DNA of 64,000 bases, from positions 76,495,564 to 76,559,563 of the forward strand of contig CM061245.1 in NCBI GenBank assembly GCA_030848705.1. The letters are read 5' to 3'. How positions within the stretch are numbered: the stretch's first letter is position 1; every line of letters begins with the position of its first letter. A program made the translations under genes and the position numbers. Origin of the DNA: Heracleum sosnowskyi. Its lineage: Eukaryota > Streptophyta > Magnoliopsida > Apiales > Apiaceae. The notes under the pieces were generated by a model. It worked only from the letters and a program-made list of their open reading frames with translations. It made no database searches and was not told the DNA's origin. This document shows positions 46,057 to 58,326 of the stretch, piece after piece.

Positions 46057-46869
46057 AAGTGTCAAGTACTTATTTTACTCTTAATAGCATAACACATCAA
46101 ATATATTAATATACAGCCATCAGTCATAACTATTGTAACATTAAAATTCTGAAAAGAAATGTTAATACATACGTATAAATTCATAATTTTAACAGGTAAC
46201 AAATTACATAGTTTTAAACAATTTAAATATATAGATATATGAAAACAGATCAATATTTGATATGATTAACAAACTAAAATACCAATATGTATTTTTAAAA
46301 GAAAGAAAAGAAAATCAATATCAAATATATTATGGACATAAAACACCATCATGAGAATTCAATCAAAATCTGGATATATAAAATTAATCTAAACAATACA
46401 CATAAGAAATATGATATCCATATTGGTTATCAACTCAACTCACAGTGTAAATACAGTAAAAGGATTCTAAGTAATAATATGATACAGTCACTGAGCCATA
46501 AGTAAAGAATACCTTTTTCAATAAAGAGCCGAGAATACAACAATCTCCCTCCCCGTTTCCCTTTTCCATGCTCTGTTTTATTACTCTGCGCCTCTTAACA
46601 ACAATCTTTGCTACTGATTATAATATTAGGGTTGATTAAATATATAGACACGAGTTTAATAGATAGGAATGCACCGACTACTTTTCTAACTAATAACATT
46701 TTTTTCTAATAATTTAGTCCGGAGTCAAATTTAATCCTAATTTCGCTCCCGACAAATTCTATTCGATGTGTTGTTTTCCAAGTTGCCCCTACAAGCAGTA
46801 CATATATGATCATTTATCACCAAACAACGGGGTTAAAATGTTATGTTAGCTACTCTCTTGAAAACTTAT
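46057..46869. other. Region without recognisable genes
   Basis: AT-rich, no coding features or transposon ends identified. Confidence 0.4.
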
Positions 46870-49215
46870 GTTGTGTTCGTTTGGTACGAAAGAAAATGGA
46901 GGGAATGAAATCAAATTTCCGCTTTGATATACATACTAGCCTATAACCCGTGCGAAGCACGGATCGAGAATAAAAATTAAATTATTAAAATAAAATTTGA
47001 ATATTGAGTATAAAGATAATTAATAAATATTAATTTAAATATGTTGATTTGTAGAATTCAATGTGAAATTTAAATGAAAGTCTATAATAAATAAAGACTA
47101 TTTAATTAAATAGTTATGATAATCGAATCCCGGTGAAATCAAAGAAGTTAAATTTTTTGTATAATTATGTAGTAGCAACAACAAATCCAACAAATCCAAC
47201 CTGAGTTATAGTACTATTGTGTTTCAATGAAAAAAAGTTTTCAAATTATTTCTATATATGTGGTCATTCCCGCTCGAACCCGAACAATTCCCTAAATTCC
47301 CGACCTGATTGTGGTGGTGAAAATATCGAGATCGAGTACATGAAATACACATTCGTAATAGTAAAATAGATAGTAATTACTGACGTTTATTATGGGACGG
47401 AGGGAGTATATTAATACAGAGTTTTTGTATAACTTATAGTATAAAAGGTAATAGTTATAAATATAGCGTATATATTAATTGTATTATTATGCAATTTTAT
47501 ATTAATTGTATTAATCAATTTTTTTATTAATTGTATTATAAATTTTTATTATGCATTTTTTTACAAATTTGAAAATATAAATAAATTATTCTTATTAAAA
47601 TAATTATTATTTTACTAATAAAGAAATACTTCTTGTGTGCTGGTGGTTGTTCAAGCAAGAGCTCTTGTGTCTAGTTTATATGTAATGTTAATGGATGATA
47701 TTTTTATTTACTCACGTAAAAAAATTCTTAAGTTTATCGGTTACCAACTTACCATTATGCGTATTAAAACTTTTTAGTAGCAAAAAAACATTGTATGAGA
47801 ACAATGTAATATTTGTGATGAGTTTACTTTTAGTACATAATGTTTTAAGTGTTTAACTATGATATTTACCCCTCCCCGATATCAGTTCAAACAATCCTCC
47901 CGATATCAGTTCAAACACCAAATTGTTGGTAGATTTGTAGTATACAACTTGGTTATTGTTGGCAATTAATTTAATCTTATAGTGATAATTATATTTATTT
48001 TGAATTGAACTAATTACGCATTAAACTAATTAAACTAATAATTATACGTGTATACCGTGGTATACATAACATATCATACCTTTAAGATGCGTTAAAAGGG
48101 GTTATGTTTATGTTTTTAAAAAGTATAGATTAGTTTATATTTTAATAATAATAATTAAATAAATTTGGAATTAAGCTAACAATATTTTTAAAACTAATTA
48201 AGTTAATAATTATGTGTATATCGCGGTATATATGACATATCATACTATTAAGAGGGGGTTTCTGCTTTAAATTCGAGATTAATTTTTAATTAAATAATAA
48301 TTAATATGAAATTAAATCAACTATATTAAGCTAATTAAACTAATAATTATATGTAAATTGCGGTATACATGACATACCATACCATTAAGAGGGGGTTTCT
48401 GTTTTTAATATATAAAATATAGATTTCTTAAGTTTATGAGTTACTAACTTACCATTATGCGTATTAAAAAATGCCTTTTATGGAAACAATGTAGTATTTT
48501 TGATAGAGTTTATTTTTAGTACATAAGTATGATACTTGAGGATTTACCATCCCGATAACAATTCAAACACGTTGCTCGTAGATTTCTAGTATGTAACTTG
48601 ATTATTGTTGTCAATTAATTTAATTTAATAGTAATAATTATATTAATTTTGAATTAAACTAAATACGTATTAAACTAATAATTATATGTGTATATCGTAG
48701 TATGCATGACATATCATACATTTAAGAGGGAGTATGCTTTTAAAAAGTATAGATTAGTTTTTATATTAACAATATTTTTAAAACTAATTAAGCTAATAAT
48801 TATATGTATATCTACATGACATACCACACCATTAATAGGGGGTTTATAGTTTTAGTAAAGAGATTAATTTTTTAATTTAATAATAGTTAATAATTAAATT
48901 AATTATATTAAACTAATTAAATTAATAATTATATGCTCTAATTAAGCTAATAATTATATGTATATCTACATAACATACCACACCAGAGGTTTCTAGTTTT
49001 AGTAAAGAGATTGATTTTTAATTTAATAATAGTTAATTTGAAATTAAATCAATTATATTAAACTAATTAAATTAATAATTATATGTATACCGCGGTATAC
49101 ATGACATACCATTAAGGGGTTTCTGCTTTTAATATAGAGTACAGATGTTTGTTCACATTTTCCATTCCTATCTCCATTCCGTTCCTATCATCTTAAACTA
49201 GAGTTCAAACACCCC
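46870..49215. mobile_element. MITE split by Helitron D (tentative)
   Basis: 'tgttcgtttggtacg...atggagggaatg' (46872-46925) and 'cattcctatctccattcc...gttcaaacacccc' (49165-49215) are loosely inverted. They flank Helitron D, as if the Helitron landed inside a short MITE. Confidence 0.35.
46936..49145 (-). mobile_element. Helitron D, complete non-autonomous element
   Basis: On the minus strand it starts TCTGTACTCTATATTAAAAGC after an A (49145). It ends with hairpin CCGTGCTTCGCACGGG (46947-46962), TTATAGGCTAG and T. Both ends and the A|T insertion site are canonical. The 2210-bp interior has no ORF. It holds repeated modules with 'gcggtatacatgacatacca' and 'gggggtttctg', near 48060, 48235, 48370, 48700, 48840, 48970 and 49090. 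Confidence 0.8.
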
Positions 49216-49836
49216 ATTATATGCAGGGATGCTCAATTTTTTATCATATCCATTATTTTCGCAATCTATCGTAACAAATTTGCGATCACTCATTTTGTTT
49301 TCTCAAATTATTAGCCATTAATAATGTGATAAATTAATGGGAAACAATGAGGTTGGAGGGATGATTTGAGAAAACAAATTTGACTTTAATCCGAAAGCAG
49401 ACAGGCTCCTGAATATTTGAAAAATTATAGTCGTTTACTGTCGAACATCACACCATATAGATTTATCACACTATTAATTGTTGGAACTAAAAATACATCA
49501 TACGTTTTATTTTCAAAAAAGAAACACATAGTTATAGATTTCAATCATAATTATTTATTTATATATGCAAAAACCAAAATAAAACATGATTCTATTTTTG
49601 TCATATCCGGAAAGGCAGAAGAAAACTAGGTGGTCTGATCACCATGCAAATTAATCCTAACGCAAATCCTTTCCTTCCTTTTTCATTCAATCTTTAAAGA
49701 TTTTGAAACCACCAAAAGCTTACAATTATGTATCATCGATGGGGTTGTGAATCAAATCTTTTTATGAGATAAAACTACAGGTAAATTTTTCCATTGCTGT
49801 TGAATAGAAGGTTTGGTCTGTCCTGTTAACTGAGCC
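49216..49836. other. Upstream region of the third host gene
   Basis: No gene recognised. The ORF 49417-49629 lacks support. 'actacaggtaaattttt' near 49775 could be a splice site in a leader exon, but this is weak. Confidence 0.35.
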
Positions 49837-50811
49837 ATGCCATTAAAACCTGATATAATGAAGAAACCGACGTTGAAAAAGAGATTAAAATGCCATGATT
49901 CAACGGTGGCACCTCCAACAAATTCTTTAGGTATTTCTAAAATGCCAGATTCTCCAAATTATTCCGAAACATGGGGAAAAAGAAAAGTTTTTGTGACTGT
50001 TTTGAAGATTTTGTTTCTGGTTGGTGTAGCTATTGTTACCAATAGAAGGGTAGTTAGTTTAAGTATGTCTGCATTTTCTTTGTTTTTTGTTGAGCATGTG
50101 GTAAAGTATTTGTATAAATTGTACAAATATGTATTTGTTTCACAAACAATGAAAAAAACAGCTAGTTTTTCTTCGATTGAAGGGGATAGCTCTACAGGAG
50201 ATGGCTTTCTTTCGGATTGTTCTAGCTTGAACGCTTCTGGTGAAGAAATGCAGGATGTGCAAGCCGAGTTTGATTCCGACATTAGGGTTGCACAAGAGGC
50301 AAATTATGATCATAACAAAATAGTTTCATTTGGAGATACAGACACAAGTGTAAGAGTTTTAGAGAATGATGAGAATTGCAATGCTGAAGGTTCGAGTATA
50401 AAACACAGGGGTCATCGAAGGGAGAAGGTGAAGTCAAAAATCAAGAAACTTGTTCCAAAGAAAATAAGGAGGTCTATGAAGAGAAGATCTAGCATTAAAC
50501 GAGAGAAATCCAGGGGTTCACTGGAAGAAATCAATTTCGAAGTGAAGGGATATATTAATGAAGTAGTCGATGATGAAAAAGAAGACACAGCCTCTGAGTC
50601 TTGTCAACAAATGAAGAGTGATTCAGAAGAAAGTGTAGTTGAAGCAAACCCTCAAAGACCAACAGACAGAAGAACCTTAATCTTAGATTATTGCTTCATC
50701 TCTTTTATTGTCCTTGCTGGGATATTCGAAGGTCAGAGTCTGGTTGTCGGCCTGACGGTGGCTTGGTGCTTAATAATGAAATTACAAGCTAGAATTCATA
50801 TGAGAAAGTAG
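49837..50811 (+). CDS. Basic protein with hydrophobic ends, possibly ERT2-like
   Basis: A 324-residue intronless frame. Residues 51-68 (VFVTVLKILFLVGVAIV) and 72-88 are hydrophobic. Residues 110-185 are Ser/Asp/Glu-rich. Residues 189-226 are strongly basic (REKVKSKIKKLVPKKIRRSM, then KRRSSIKREKSR), a likely nuclear-localisation or nucleic-acid contact region. Residues 281-316 form a C-terminal hydrophobic hairpin (DYCFISFIVLAGIFEGQSLV then GLTVAWCLIM). This layout reminds me of plant ethylene-regulated ERT2-type proteins, but I cannot confirm it. Alternatively it is an uncharacterised plant membrane protein. ATG at 49837 is the first in frame; a second Met is at codon 8. No lesions, and its composition is unlike the surrounding repeats, so I take it as a real gene. 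Confidence 0.75.
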   Translation: MPLKPDIMKKPTLKKRLKCHDSTVAPPTNSLGISKMPDSPNYSETWGKRKVFVTVLKILFLVGVAIVTNRRVVSLSMSAFSLFFVEHVVKYLYKLYKYVFVSQTMKKTASFSSIEGDSSTGDGFLSDCSSLNASGEEMQDVQAEFDSDIRVAQEANYDHNKIVSFGDTDTSVRVLENDENCNAEGSSIKHRGHRREKVKSKIKKLVPKKIRRSMKRRSSIKREKSRGSLEEINFEVKGYINEVVDDEKEDTASESCQQMKSDSEESVVEANPQRPTDRRTLILDYCFISFIVLAGIFEGQSLVVGLTVAWCLIMKLQARIHMRK

Positions 50812-51561
50812 AAAGCTTCCTGTTCACCTGCTGTATGTAGATAAATGGATAGCCTATTGTGTTTAATGTACTAAAATCTTTTTTGTTTTCCTTGAATCTA
50901 AATAAATATTTTAAATATTTTTTAAACGAACAAAATCATATATAGAGTGAAAAATATTAAAAAAGAAACTAAAACATGAATCAAAAAGTAAAAATTAAAT
51001 TAAAAGATATGCGGTTTTAAGCTAGCATATATTACAGTATAGCAAAACTGATTGCATGTTTGAGATGTTTGCTTGTTATTATTGAAAGAGCACGAGGAGC
51101 TACTAAGGTAAAGGATAAAAATTTAAGAAGATTGAGGAAGATGATATGAGTTGAAGAACTCATATTAAAAATCGAAGATCGAGCTAGACTAAATCCTTGA
51201 GAAAAGCGATGCCAAGAACTCACTCAAACAAATCAAGTGGGAATAACTTGAAAACAGGGCATGAACTCAATCCCACCTAGGAATAAATTTTATAGTTATT
51301 TGTATACTACAACTCTTGTTTTGTCCACAATACCACCTAGGAATAAAATTTTATATTTAATTTTAATGTACATAATTTTTTTCGGATTTTTATAATTTTT
51401 TTAAATATTGTTTTACTGATTTTACACGTACTGACGTACATATATGGAATGATATTATTCCAACTTCAGTGATTCCGCCGAATAAAATGCTATTCACAAG
51501 AATTTCATATATTGAATATTTTTTGTCAAATTATACATTGAACTCGATCATATCATATCTA
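50812..51561. other. 3' flank of the third host gene
   Basis: 'aaataaatattt' near 50899 may serve as a polyadenylation signal. A decayed Helitron-like 3' phrase, GCGGTTTTAAGCTAG, lies at 51012-51026. ORF 51032-51223 (minus) has no recognisable features. Confidence 0.35.
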
Positions 51562-53771
51562 TCTATACTATTACGAAACATTGAAAGTTTTGTACTGTGG
51601 TCCTCAAAGTTTTTGTAGTCTGGTCACGCCCGTTAAATATTTTTGATCAAATCGATGAGAACCGTTAGATAAAATATTAAAATTATTATATAGAATATCT
51701 TTTTTATTTTTCCTAACTAAAACATCTTATTTTCCAAAAATATCGCAGACAGTTTCATTTAATAAAATAACATAATAAGGTTATAATTGCTAATAACTAA
51801 CCCATTACCATTTTTAGCCACAGTGTATATTCTTTTTTATATTTTTTTAACTAAAATTTCTATTTTTCTATTTTTCCTAAATAAAACCTCCAATTTTCCA
51901 AAAATATCACGAACAATTCTATTTAATAAAATAAAATAATAATAGTATAATTATTAATGACTAACCGATTAGTTTTTTTTACGAAAACGTATATTCTTTT
52001 TTATATGTTTTAACTAATATTTCTCCTAACTAAAACCTCAAAAATATCGCAGGTTATTCCATTTAGTAGCATAAAATACTAATATTATAAATCTATCTAT
52101 CTATCTATACTATATTATTAAAGACGAAATATTGAAAGTTTTGTTTCCTATTTTTTGGTACGGTACTTGCCTTATTTAATTGTTTATTTAATTATTATAA
52201 AAATTATTATAATCAGTTACACTTTCAGTTAAAACACATTACCATTTTTTTCTAAAAAAATCACGGACAATTTCCCTTTCAATAAAACATGTTACTTTTT
52301 CTATTTCTCTTACTAAAATCCCTCATTTTCCAAATATAGCACGAGCAATCCTTACTTATTTATTTTAAAACATATTTTAATACGTTTAATTAGCAATTAC
52401 TTTTCCCCTCTTTTTTTAGAAAAATCACGGACAATTACCTTTTTCAGCTAAAACATGTTATGTTTTCTATTTTATTTAGTAAAATTCCTCATTTTCCAAA
52501 TATATCACGGGCAAAACCTTATTTATTTACTTTAAAATCTATTTTAATACTTTTAATTGACAATTACTTTTTTCAACTAAAATATGTCACCTTTTCTATT
52601 TTTCTTACCAAAACCCCTCTTTTTTTAAAAATATCACGGGTAAATAGTTACTTTTATATTTTAAAATTCAACGAAAACATGTTACTTTCTATTTTTATTA
52701 CTAAAACCCCTCTTTTTCAAAAATATCACGGGCAAACCGTTACTTATTTATTTTAAAATCTATTTTAATACTTTAATTATTTAAAAATATTTAACACGCC
52801 TACTTATTTTTTAAATAAATACAATTAATAAAATATAAAATATAAATAATAAAATTAACAATTATTAAAAACAATTTGTGCATCATACGGATTTTAAGCT
52901 ATATTATTAAAGACGAAACATTAAAATTTTGGTAGTCGGACGGATGGACGGTCGCTACTTAGTGATTTTACTTAATTACCTTTATCTATTTTTTTTTAAA
53001 AACTATCACTAAATAATAACATTTTTGTAACCAATTACCTTTTCAGCTAAAATAAATTAATTTTTTTTCTAACAAAATCCTCTCTTTTTCTAAAAAAAAC
53101 ACGGACGATTATCTTTTTTTAACAAAAACATGTTATTCTTTCTATTTTTCCTTACTAAAACCCCTCATTTTCCAAAAATATCACGGAAAAACCCTTACTT
53201 ATTTATTTTAAAATATATTTTAATACTTTTAATTATGAGCACTTTTTCAGCTAAAACGTGTTACTTTTTCTATTTTTTCATTTTCTAAAGAAATTATTAT
53301 TAAATAATAACATTTTTATAACCAACTATCTTTTCAGCTAAAATACATTACCTTTTCTATTTTTTTTCTAACAAAATCCTCTATTTTTCTAAAAAAAATC
53401 ATGGACAATTACCTTTTTTCAACTAAAACATGTTACTCTTTCTATTTTTCCTTACTAAAACCCCTCATTTTCCAAAAATATCCTGAGCAAATCCTTACTT
53501 ATTTATTTTGAAACTTATTTAAATACTTTTAATTACGGGCACTTACCTTTTCAGCTAAAACATTTTATTTTTTCTATTTTTCTTAACTAAGACCCCTCCT
53601 TTTCCAAAAATATCACGGGTAAACATTTATTACGGGCACTTATTTATGTTTTAATATTTTTAATTATTTAAAAAAGTTTAACACGCCTACTTATTTTATT
53701 TAAGAAATGCAAATTAATAAAATATTAAAACATAAATAATAAAAATAATAATAATTAATAACAATCCGTGC
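51562..53771 (+). mobile_element. Helitron family A array (block 2)
   Basis: 5' ends occur at 51562 (TCTATACTATTACGAAACATT) and 52104 (TCTATACTATATTATTAAAG). At 52899-52902 a decayed 3' end (TTGTGCATCATACGGATTTTAAGCTA) runs directly into TATTATTAAAGACG of a third copy. That copy ends at CCGTGC (53767-53772) before its hairpin is complete. Interior modules match block 1 at 2744-4534. No ORF of interest. Confidence 0.7.
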
Positions 53772-53787
53772 CAGTTCTAATAGTGGT

Positions 53788-54510
53788 TATATATATATAG
53801 GCTTTTGTTCAACTAGAAACTAAAATTAAAATAGAAACTAAAAATTAATCTAAGCCCTTAGATTAATCTAATCTAATGGTTCTCTACTGCACCACGCACA
53901 GTTAAAATACACCCTCACATACACAATCCCACCTAATTCCCTTCATTTTTAATTTGATTTTTCCCGTGAATCGGTGAACTTTTTTTGAAATCCGATTTCA
54001 CTATATTTTTCTCCATCTTCCAACGATCAATATGCATACCATATGTGCTATATTACGGAGTACTAAATTTTAGTGGTTTCTGTAATAATAAATAGTGATT
54101 TCAGCATAGATCTAGCGATTTATTTTTATATACGTATAAATTTAGTGATTTTGCAGTACAAAATTTGTAATTTACATATAGGTCTGGAGAAAAAATCATA
54201 ACATTTACGCAAAAATCAATATTTATTCTTACATGAATCACCAACATTTTAGTGATTCTCGCAAGCATAAATAGTGATTTATCGTCGAAATATATCAAAT
54301 ATGGTATGCAAACTAATTGTTGCGAGATGAAAAAAATACAGTGAAGTCAGATTTCAAAAAAAGATCACCAATTAACGGGAAAAATATAATTACGAATGGA
54401 GGGGATTAGGTGGAGTTGTATGTGAGAGGGTGTATTTAACTGTGTGGGGTGCAGTTTCTAGTTTTTAATTAGTACATGTTTCTAGTTGAATAGGACCCTA
54501 TATATATATA
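53788..54510. mobile_element. Foldback MITE in a TA run
   Basis: Arms of about 330 bp: left begins 'ataggcttttgttcaactag', right ends 'ctagttgaataggaccctat'. Further inverted matches include 'ctgcaccacgcacagttaaa' against 'ttaactgtgtggggtgcag'. Flanked by (TA)n on both sides. No transposase. Confidence 0.7.
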
Positions 54511-54800
54511 TGAGACGTTAATATTTGTATTCAGTGGTTTGATCATGAACTCACAACAACTACAGTAACGGCTGAACTTGAACCTTACAGCTCCATCCTT
54601 TAAAGCAATCTGAATTCTGAACCCAAATACTTACCTTGCTACCTACAATACGTACGAATATAATTAGGTAAAGCTGTGTTTTCTTATTGTGCACCGATAA
54701 GCTATCTAAGATATATCAAGACATATCACGACATATTTGTGGCTAGTATCAAGAGGCAAGTTTGTTTTGGTCGTTTGGCATATCAAATTCAATATCATAG
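54511..54800. other. Short region without recognisable genes
   Basis: Nothing supported. Confidence 0.4.
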
Positions 54801-55224
54801 TGCGTGTTTGGTGTATCACATAAAAGTTACTTATACCTTAAAATAAATAAGTATTTTATAAGTGATAAGTTGATGGATTCTAATAAATTATACGGGTGTT
54901 TGGATAAATTTACTTATAAATTAGTTAAGAATTTGCTAAATTAAATTTGAAAAAATAATTATTAAATACAATGATTTCAACACTTGCATTTTAAATTAAA
55001 AAAATATTTAAAAACACAAAGGTAAAAATATAAAGTATTAAAAAAATAAAGAAATCAAAGAATAAGTTGATAAGTTAAGTAAAATGTTGGTGATTTCTAA
55101 CATTTAACTTATCAACTTATAAGTTATACGTTATCAAATAAGCTGAGTACACAAACACCCCTCATAAGCTCTTATGGATTTATAAGTCATAAGTCGACTT
55201 ATTTTCTAGTACCCAAACAGACCC
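54801..55224. mobile_element. MITE with GTTTGG / CCAAAC ends (hAT-like, tentative)
   Basis: 'tgcgtgtttggtgtatc' and 'acccaaacagaccc' are inverted ends, and a second nested pair ('gggtgtttggata' and 'acacaaacacccc') lies inside. 'aagttgataagtt' / 'aacttatcaactt' forms an inner stem. Confidence 0.45.
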
Positions 55225-55452
55225 ATAATTGTTTGAGAAGTCTAATTTCAAACCCTGTGTTTATGATGATGGCTTACATGAACATTACATACATGATATG
55301 AAGCATCTTAGTCACCTCTAACAACATATATACACTCATGATGTATATGTTAAGTAACCGGTCGTTATAGAATTTTAAAGTGTCAGAAAAACGTCTTGTT
55401 ATTCAACACTCTCCCTCAATCAATCATGTCGTATTTTGTTACAATTGACCAG

Positions 55453-55643
55453 TGTTGGAATATTTGAATAAATTTGAATAAATTTGAATTGTATACTTAT
55501 TATTTTGATTTTGTAACTTCTATACTAATGATATTGTAACTCCTATTTTAATGAAATAATATTGATTATCATTATTGTGGTGGATGTTACAATATTGATT
55601 AGTCTTGTACGTTACATATTTTGTACTCCTATATAAGGAGGCT
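55453..55643 (+). repeat. Possible truncated copia LTR
   Basis: TGTTGGAATATTTGAATAAATTTG... includes a TATA-like 'ctatataagga' at 55629 and is cut by the Sirevirus LTR at 55644. Start TG and promoter-like content suggest an LTR, but no partner is visible. Confidence 0.3.
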
Positions 55644-56136
55644 TGTTAGGCCGAATACATAATAAATAATCAAATATGTATGAGAATAACAATAAGAACA
55701 CTGTTTATGAATAATAAACTCTATGGAATTAATAACTCATCTCTCGGTGATGTAAAATATCACAGAGAGCTGCTAGGTTACAAGAATAATATTTCAAGTA
55801 TTCGCATCCCTTTTAGGGTTAACCTATCTGTGTTTATATAGTACACAGCTACATACAATCTTTAATTGATATTCCTATAAATCAGCTATACAATTAATAT
55901 CAATTAAGAATTGCTTCTGTCTTCTGTTCCGTTTCCTTAGCAATCACGATATCTCTTTGCTTCTTTCCTTCTTCAAAGTATATCGCTTCTAGAATCTTCA
56001 TTTAGTATAACACCGACAGCTAAGTAAACTCTGACTGTCAGAGTTTAACAAACTCTGACCAGTCTTCCAGCTAAACTCTGATATTTACCTGATACTTTAA
56101 ACACTGATAAACAAACATCAGCAATTATATCTAACA
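55644..56136 (-). repeat. 3' LTR of the right-hand Sirevirus
   Basis: 493 bp, TGTTAGGCCGAATAC...ATATCTAACA. It contains at least four copies of AAACTCTGA / TCAGAGTTT in its last 120 bp. It matches the 5' LTR start at 63921 and the solo LTR. Confidence 0.9.
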
Positions 56137-56280
56137 ATCTCCCCCAACTTGTGCATACAAAAATGTACAAGTTAACAGATAATTGATGATGTCAAAACAT
56201 ATAACAAATGCAGTGTTTATAAAATCACAGAGTTTATATTTTAACTTAGAACAGAAAACTTAAAAACTTACAGACTCCAA

Positions 56281-56956
56281 TTACTTAATCTCTTCAACTT
56301 CAGGTACAGTTCTGAGATAGTCTATAAGCAATCTTCTTTCAGCCCTTTCAAGCTCAGCTACCATAATCTCTTTTAGTTCCTTCAACTCTGGATCACTCTC
56401 TCCAGTTTGATAGATAGCAGCTCTCAGAGCATAAATATTGTTCCTTCTCATTTCATTTCCCAGCTTTATTATGAAACATTTATCTGACTCCAGATTAAAT
56501 TCTAACACTCTTATACCAAGAGATGTTCTAAATCTTGCACTGTTCCTCTTCATTTCTACAAGCTTTCCATGATAATCTCTGTACTTAGGTATATAAGAAC
56601 CTGCAGACTTTAGGCCACTGAGAGCTCTAGCTTTCATCATCCTGCTTCTTAATACCTCAGCTGCTTATTGAGTTCTTTGATTTTTAACTTTGAGTAAATA
56701 CAGCACATATTCTAACTCTTCCTTCATCTTTAATTCAATGTCAGCTTCTCCAACTCTGTATACTCTTCCATCAGTTTTGAAGTATAACAGAAAGTCCTTT
56801 TTCAATCCTCTATGATATATTAACTGAACAGACTCCAAAGTATCAAGATTTTCTTGAGTCACACCAACACTAGGTTCAGCTAATGATGTATGATCCATAG
56901 GACTATTGTTCACCCTCTTTTCTCTGTGAGATCCTAATCCAGATCTATCTCGAGAT
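56281..56956 (-). pseudogene. Third (env-like) ORF of the right-hand Sirevirus
   Basis: One frame of about 225 codons from near 56950 to 56281, interrupted by a TAA at 56667-56665 (NQRTQ then stop). The N-part has LESVQLIYHRGLKKDFLLYF and DGRVYRVGEADIELKMKEEL. The C-part has MMKARALSGLKSAGSYIPKY. It is hydrophilic and helical, with no clear membrane segment. It occupies the same place as the third ORF at 6388-14280, but shared sequence is limited. Function unknown. Confidence 0.6.
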
Positions 56957-56999
56957 TAAAAATTAAAACTGAAGAGTTTTAATCATTAAGATACACAAC

Positions 57000-58326
57000 T
57001 GGCTTACTCGTGAAGTGTGTGAGTGGGACATGTGTCACACATGCAGTCACTGCCAGCAGTAAAGTGGTAGTTTCCAACACGCATGCGCAGTAAAACAGGC
57101 AATAATTACTGCTATTTTCTAGACACATTTCATCCTTTTCAAAACGCATACAAACCGTTGTCAATCATACTCTCTATTTTCAAAAACAAAATAATGTTTC
57201 TCAAAAATATGAAATGTCTGAAACACATTTATTTATTTTAATCATCAGAGATTAAAAATAAATTACCTCGGCGTAGAGTACACAGTTCATCAGTGTTTAT
57301 CAATTCTCCAACATCATTAATAAACTCTTTTCTCAAAGTGCACAGTTGTGAGTATTTGTGTGTGGATAACAGAGTTTACTGAATGTAAATATTTAGAGCA
57401 TCTCAAAGTGCATAAAATCCACAAATTTAAATCAGTAAAAACTGGTTGTCCAAACTCTCATATGTAAAACAAAACCTGATGTCATCTAAACTCTATTTTT
57501 TTTTTGTATAAGTATCTATATATATTGTTTTCACCCCCTGTCTAATTTCTTTTTTTTTCTTTTCCAGTAATCAGAGGTTGGCACTAGTCACCAAAAATTT
57601 AGAAATTTTAGCCCTTATCTTAACAGTAAGTTCCTGGATCGTTCTAAACAATTAACTAGTCACCAAAAATTTAAATTTTAGCCCTTACCAACAGAGTAAG
57701 TTCCTGGTTCTTTCTAGCCTCATGACTAGTCAACAAAAATTTAAACTTTAGCCCTTACTGAAACAACAAGTTCCTGGGTCGTCCCAGCTAATTGAGTAGT
57801 CACCAAAAATTTCAAATTTTAGCCCTTATTGACACAATAAGTTCCTGGGTCTTCCTAGACACAACATGATCTCAAAGGAATTTGTACATGTTTATACATC
57901 TTTTGCTTGGGGGTGAAGTAGAAGCAACTATCTATAAGAGTTTTGACTGACATCATTTAACACATATATTTTATGAGAGAAAGTGCAAACAGCTAATACA
58001 GACTCAGTGTATAGGACCAATAAACTAAGAGATGCTATAAATATAGAGACAGTATCATGCTGTGTAAATTTTCTGCACACATTTAAGATCAGATCATATA
58101 TAACTCAGAAGAATTCATGATTACTTACTGAGAATCATGCTTCATACTATCTTCTTCATCGGTGTTTATGTTTCAGACAATACCACAATCAGAGATTAAC
58201 ATCAGAGTTTAACCAACAGAGTATGATAACAGAGTTTAACAACATGATTTGCATGACAGTTAACATATGCATAGAAACATGAGCAACATATCACAGAAGA
58301 GTAAATTTTGAGTCTAACCAGTATCT
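57000..58326. other. Non-coding region between pol and third ORF, with tandem repeat
   Basis: No ORF of interest. It contains the four-unit repeat at 57574-57864 and several CAGAGTTTA motifs (for example 57368, 58202 and 58231). Confidence 0.6.
57574..57864. repeat. Tandem repeat, four units of about 67 bp
   Basis: Each unit has 'actagtcaccaaaaattt', 'aaattttagcccttac' and 'aagttcctgggtcgttc'. Units differ by small indels. Confidence 0.9.

Noticed and set aside
55644..56136. Independent solo LTR
   Set aside because: It abuts a polypurine tract and a pol region ending at a primer site and second LTR at 63921, so it is the 3' LTR of a full element.
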